The notes under the pieces are model-generated. The model worked only from the letters and a program-made list of their open reading frames with translations. It was not told where the DNA came from and did no database searches. A stretch of 64,000 bases of DNA from Streptomyces sp. NBC_01717. GTDB lineage: Bacteria; Actinomycetota; Actinomycetes; Streptomycetales; Streptomycetaceae. The position numbers and the translations under genes are program-made. Below, one piece after another: positions 61,244 through 64,000 of the stretch; position 1 is the stretch's first letter, and the number at the start of each line of letters is the position of its first letter. The stretch lies in assembly GCF_036248255.1 (NCBI RefSeq), contig NZ_CP109178.1, positions 8,375,001-8,439,000 of the forward strand, given 5' to 3'.

Positions 61244-64000
61244 TCACCCGACCGGGACGGCCCGGGGGAGCGCCGAGTCGACGGTGTTGCCGTGCCGGTC
61301 CTCGGCCGTCACACGGAGGCCCAGGAAGCCGCCGGACTTCAGCGCCGTGTGCGGCGCGAGGAACCGGTATTCGCCGTCGTGGCCGAGGACCAGGACCTGC
61401 TTCCAGGTCACTCCGTTGTCGGCGGTGACCCAGGCGCGGACCTTGCGCAGGCCGTTCACCGCGCCCGTGACATCGGCCTTCACCAGGAGCGGCAGGCCGG
61501 CCTGTGCCTGGTTCAAGTTGTTCAGCGGAGCGTCGAACGACACATTGAGCAGCTTCACCGGGGTCGCCGTGTCACCCGTGCCACCTGCGGTGAAGGTCCA
61601 CTTGGAGGTCGCCTCGCCCCCCATCGGGAAGATCCCGGCGGAGGTGAAGGTGCGGCTCAACTCGTAGGAAGCTTTGCCGGCGTCCGCGAAGGTCTTGTCG
61701 ATCAGAGAGCCCCGGTCGGCGACGAGCACGCCGTTGCGGTAGAGCTGCGTCGTCGACTGGAAACGCTGCGGGAAGTTGAAGTCGGAGTACTCGCCGACGA
61801 GCCCCTTCGGGTCGACGTTGTCGTCGAGCTTCAGCTGGAGCCGGGCGCCCGTGGCCTGTCCCGAAGCGCCGACCGAGAACGGTCCGGTGAACCAGGTGTC
61901 ATGGGTCGAGCTGCCCGGCTCGTAAGTGAACTGGCGTGGTTCGTAGTCCATTTCCACGCCGCTGGAGTGACGGTAGGTGAACCGCAGCCAGGTCCTGTCC
62001 TCGGCCTGGATGTACTCCGTGCGCTCCCGGGGGACGGTCAGGTAGGACGGCGACGACACATTGAGGCCGTTGAGCCCGGTCCCGTAGACCGTGCTTCCCT
62101 CCTGGTAGCGGAGCTTCTCGTTCATGCCCTTGTACGTCGTGCGGACCTTGGCGAACTTCTTGACCTCGCCGCGCGTCAGCCGTCGTTCCGGGGTGTCGCC
62201 GACCTCGTCCTGGGCGTAGGCCGCGTCGTAGAGGGTGGAGGTGTCGCCCACGGTGATGTCGCTGTCCGCGTCGGCGAGGCGCCAGCGCTCGTTGAACGCG
62301 ACCTTGCCGAGGTGGGCTTCCGTGGTCGGCGTGATCCACAGCGCGTCGCGTGGGAAGGCTCCGTAGGCGCCGCCGGCCAGCATGCTGTGCCGGATGCCGA
62401 ACTGACCGTCGTCCGTGGTGCGGGTCAGGTTGCCTGCCATGAACTCGGGCCGGGTGTCCTTGCCCTCCACGGACGCCGTCCAACGGCGGGCCTTGCGGGC
62501 ATCGAAGACGATCTCGTTCGAGCCGGCCTTCAGATCGGCGCTGACGATCGCGATCTGCGGCACCCCGTCGGTGATCATTCTGATCATCGCCAGACCCATG
62601 TAACGGCCCTCGGGCACCCGCAGGTCCCGGGTGCCCTCCGCGCGGACCTCGGCGTTCATCGCGGCACCGTTGTCCGCGTTGAGCAGGGAGATCTGGGCGG
62701 CGGCGGGCTTGCCCGCGCGGTCGAGCGTGGTGACCTTGACGGTCTGCGCGCGATCGAGGAGGAGCGGGATGCGCAGCGACTGGCCGCCGCCCGCCGGGAG
62801 TGCGGTCAGGGAGCCGCTGTACGTGCCGGTCGGCGTGCCCGCAGTATCGACGGTGAGCGTGACATCGGTGGACTCACCGGCGCCCAGTGTGACGGTGGAC
62901 GCCGACAGCTTGAGCAGGCCGGTGGGCGGGGTCGAACCCGTGGCGGCCAGCGTGCCCGTGAGGCTCAGGGTCGCGGAGGCGTCGCCCGTGTTGGTGAGCT
63001 TCACGGTGCGGGTCGCGGTGCCGTCGGAGACGTCCAGGCGGCCGAAGTCCACGGCGCCGGTGTCCGCCACGACGGACTGCTTCAGTGCGGCCGGAAGGTT
63101 CACCACACCCGTTCCGACGTCGAACACCGACTGGCTGCTCTGCGGTGCCGTCGCGGTGCCCATCAGCGTGTGCTTCAACTGGTCCGGGGTCCAGTCGGGG
63201 TGCTGCTGGGCCAGCAGCGCCGCGGCGCCCGTGATGTGCGGGGCGGCCATCGACGTACCGCTCAGGGCCGTGTACGCCGGGTCGGACTGCACGGTGCCGA
63301 TGTTCGTGCCCGTGGCGCGTGCCGCGACGACGTTGACGCCGGGGGCGGCGATCTCGGGCTTCACCGTGCCGTTGAAGGACGGTCCTCGGCTGGAGAACGA
63401 GGCGGTGCCGCCCGCGAAGTCCACCGCGGCGACCGACAGGGCGTGCGGGGCGATCGACGGGGCCGACACGGTGCTGATGTTCGGACCGTTGTTGCCCGCC
63501 GACACCACGAACAATGTGCCGGACGAGGTGGCCAACGCTTCGAGCGACTGGGTGACCGGGTCCTGGCCGTTCGTCGGACCGCTGCCCAGCGACATGTTGA
63601 CCACCTTCGCGCCCTGCGCGACGGCCCACTCCATGCCGGCGATGACCGACGAGTCCGAACCGGAGCCGTCGTCACCGAGCACCTTGCCGACGATCAGGTC
63701 GGCGTCCGGCGCGACACCGGAGCGTATGCCCGGGGCCCCTGCCCCGCTGCCCGCCACGGTCGCCGCGACATGGGTGCCGTGGCCGACCTTGTCGAGGGTG
63801 TTGCCGCTGCCGGAGAAGTCCTTGGCCTCACTGATCCGGCCTGCGAGGTCGGCGTGCGTCTGGTCGACGCCGGTGTCCAGCACGGCGACCTTGACGCCCA
63901 TGCCGGTGCGGCCGGACTGCCAGGCGCTGTCCGCGCCGATCTGGGTGAGGTTGCGGTCCAGCGCGTCGGCGTGCACCTTGCCGTCCAGCCAGATGCTCGC
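61244..64000 (-). CDS. S8 subtilisin-like protease, partial (N-terminus beyond window)
   Basis: 918 residues seen; the frame is open across the right edge (SIWLDGK just inside it). Catalytic Asp (VLDTGVDQTHAD), His (GHGTHVAA) and Ser (GTSMAAPHITG) are intact. The oxyanion Asn is in SAGNNGPN. After the protease domain come about 550 residues of Fn3/Ig-like repeats. It resembles the subtilase at 7050 in layout, with clear sequence divergence. The signal peptide and propeptide should lie right of the window. Extracellular proteolysis. Confidence 0.92.
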   Translation of the reverse strand, partial: ASIWLDGKVHADALDRNLTQIGADSAWQSGRTGMGVKVAVLDTGVDQTHADLAGRISEAKDFSGSGNTLDKVGHGTHVAATVAGSGAGAPGIRSGVAPDADLIVGKVLGDDGSGSDSSVIAGMEWAVAQGAKVVNMSLGSGPTNGQDPVTQSLEALATSSGTLFVVSAGNNGPNISTVSAPSIAPHALSVAAVDFAGGTASFSSRGPSFNGTVKPEIAAPGVNVVAARATGTNIGTVQSDPAYTALSGTSMAAPHITGAAALLAQQHPDWTPDQLKHTLMGTATAPQSSQSVFDVGTGVVNLPAALKQSVVADTGAVDFGRLDVSDGTATRTVKLTNTGDASATLSLTGTLAATGSTPPTGLLKLSASTVTLGAGESTDVTLTVDTAGTPTGTYSGSLTALPAGGGQSLRIPLLLDRAQTVKVTTLDRAGKPAAAQISLLNADNGAAMNAEVRAEGTRDLRVPEGRYMGLAMIRMITDGVPQIAIVSADLKAGSNEIVFDARKARRWTASVEGKDTRPEFMAGNLTRTTDDGQFGIRHSMLAGGAYGAFPRDALWITPTTEAHLGKVAFNERWRLADADSDITVGDTSTLYDAAYAQDEVGDTPERRLTRGEVKKFAKVRTTYKGMNEKLRYQEGSTVYGTGLNGLNVSSPSYLTVPRERTEYIQAEDRTWLRFTYRHSSGVEMDYEPRQFTYEPGSSTHDTWFTGPFSVGASGQATGARLQLKLDDNVDPKGLVGEYSDFNFPQRFQSTTQLYRNGVLVADRGSLIDKTFADAGKASYELSRTFTSAGIFPMGGEATSKWTFTAGGTGDTATPVKLLNVSFDAPLNNLNQAQAGLPLLVKADVTGAVNGLRKVRAWVTADNGVTWKQVLVLGHDGEYRFLAPHTALKSGGFLGLRVTAEDRHGNTVDSALPRAVPVG

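Overview
The window is chromosomal DNA of a high-GC actinomycete, almost certainly a Streptomyces. The support is strong G/C bias at third codon positions, many GTG starts, Streptomyces-typical families (streptophobe, DUF6777, ECF sigma with a YciI/DGPF partner, PAS-GAF-SpoIIE-HATPase phosphatases, FHA-ABC exporters) and a perfect Streptomyces CebR box. I saw no rRNA, tRNA or CRISPR array. Two secreted subtilases lie near the two ends.

0-7 kb: end of a lamin-tail-domain protein with an Arg-Asp-Asn-Gly repeat tail, a PP2C-type signalling phosphatase, and a gene graveyard (nonsense-mutated PL11 rhamnogalacturonan lyase, frameshifted IS1380-type transposase). Small orphan genes follow, including two tandem paralogues and a TmrB-like P-loop protein. 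7-20 kb: a secreted subtilase, DUF6777 and streptophobe membrane proteins, a three-gene operon (FHA-ABC exporter, small SH3-like protein, Ser/Thr kinase), phosphoglucomutase and a 4'-phosphopantetheinyl transferase. 20-22.6 kb: IS200/IS605 debris and less GC-biased genes.

23.5-33.7 kb: a sugar-utilisation locus. It has a large secreted GH87 alpha-1,3-glucanase, an ABC importer (lipoprotein plus two permeases, no ATPase), a cytoplasmic GH13 alpha-glucosidase and a cupin protein. The arrangement predicts degradation and uptake of alpha-1,3-glucan. 33.7-40.5 kb: an MFS exporter divergent from a LysR regulator, an ECF sigma/YciI pair, a GNAT gene behind a perfect CebR box, an odd leaderless binding protein and a lipoprotein.

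40.5-51.2 kb: a degenerate IS5 piece and an IS605-type TnpB. Beside them is the most interesting region: a single polypeptide joining a TmpA-like 2-oxoglutarate dioxygenase to a TmpB/PhnZ-like HD oxygenase, predicted to cleave a C-P bond. It converges with a GntR/UTRA regulator gene. Upstream of that regulator gene on the same strand are a Tat-exported phospholipase C and an EEP-fold protein that has lost its GDFN motif. Near-identical 18-bp palindromes precede both the fusion gene and the EEP gene and are candidate operators of the GntR protein. A SPOR-phosphodiester glycosidase lies divergently. I infer a co-regulated choline-headgroup phospholipid/phosphonate scavenging system.

51.4-64 kb: a zinc-independent L31 paralogue, a self-contained beta-oxidation cluster (acyl-CoA ligase, SDR, split MaoC hydratase, thiolase, acyl-CoA dehydrogenase, TesB) with a double-headed TetR regulator, a GH32 remnant next to a PfkB fructokinase-like gene, and a second subtilase running off the right edge.
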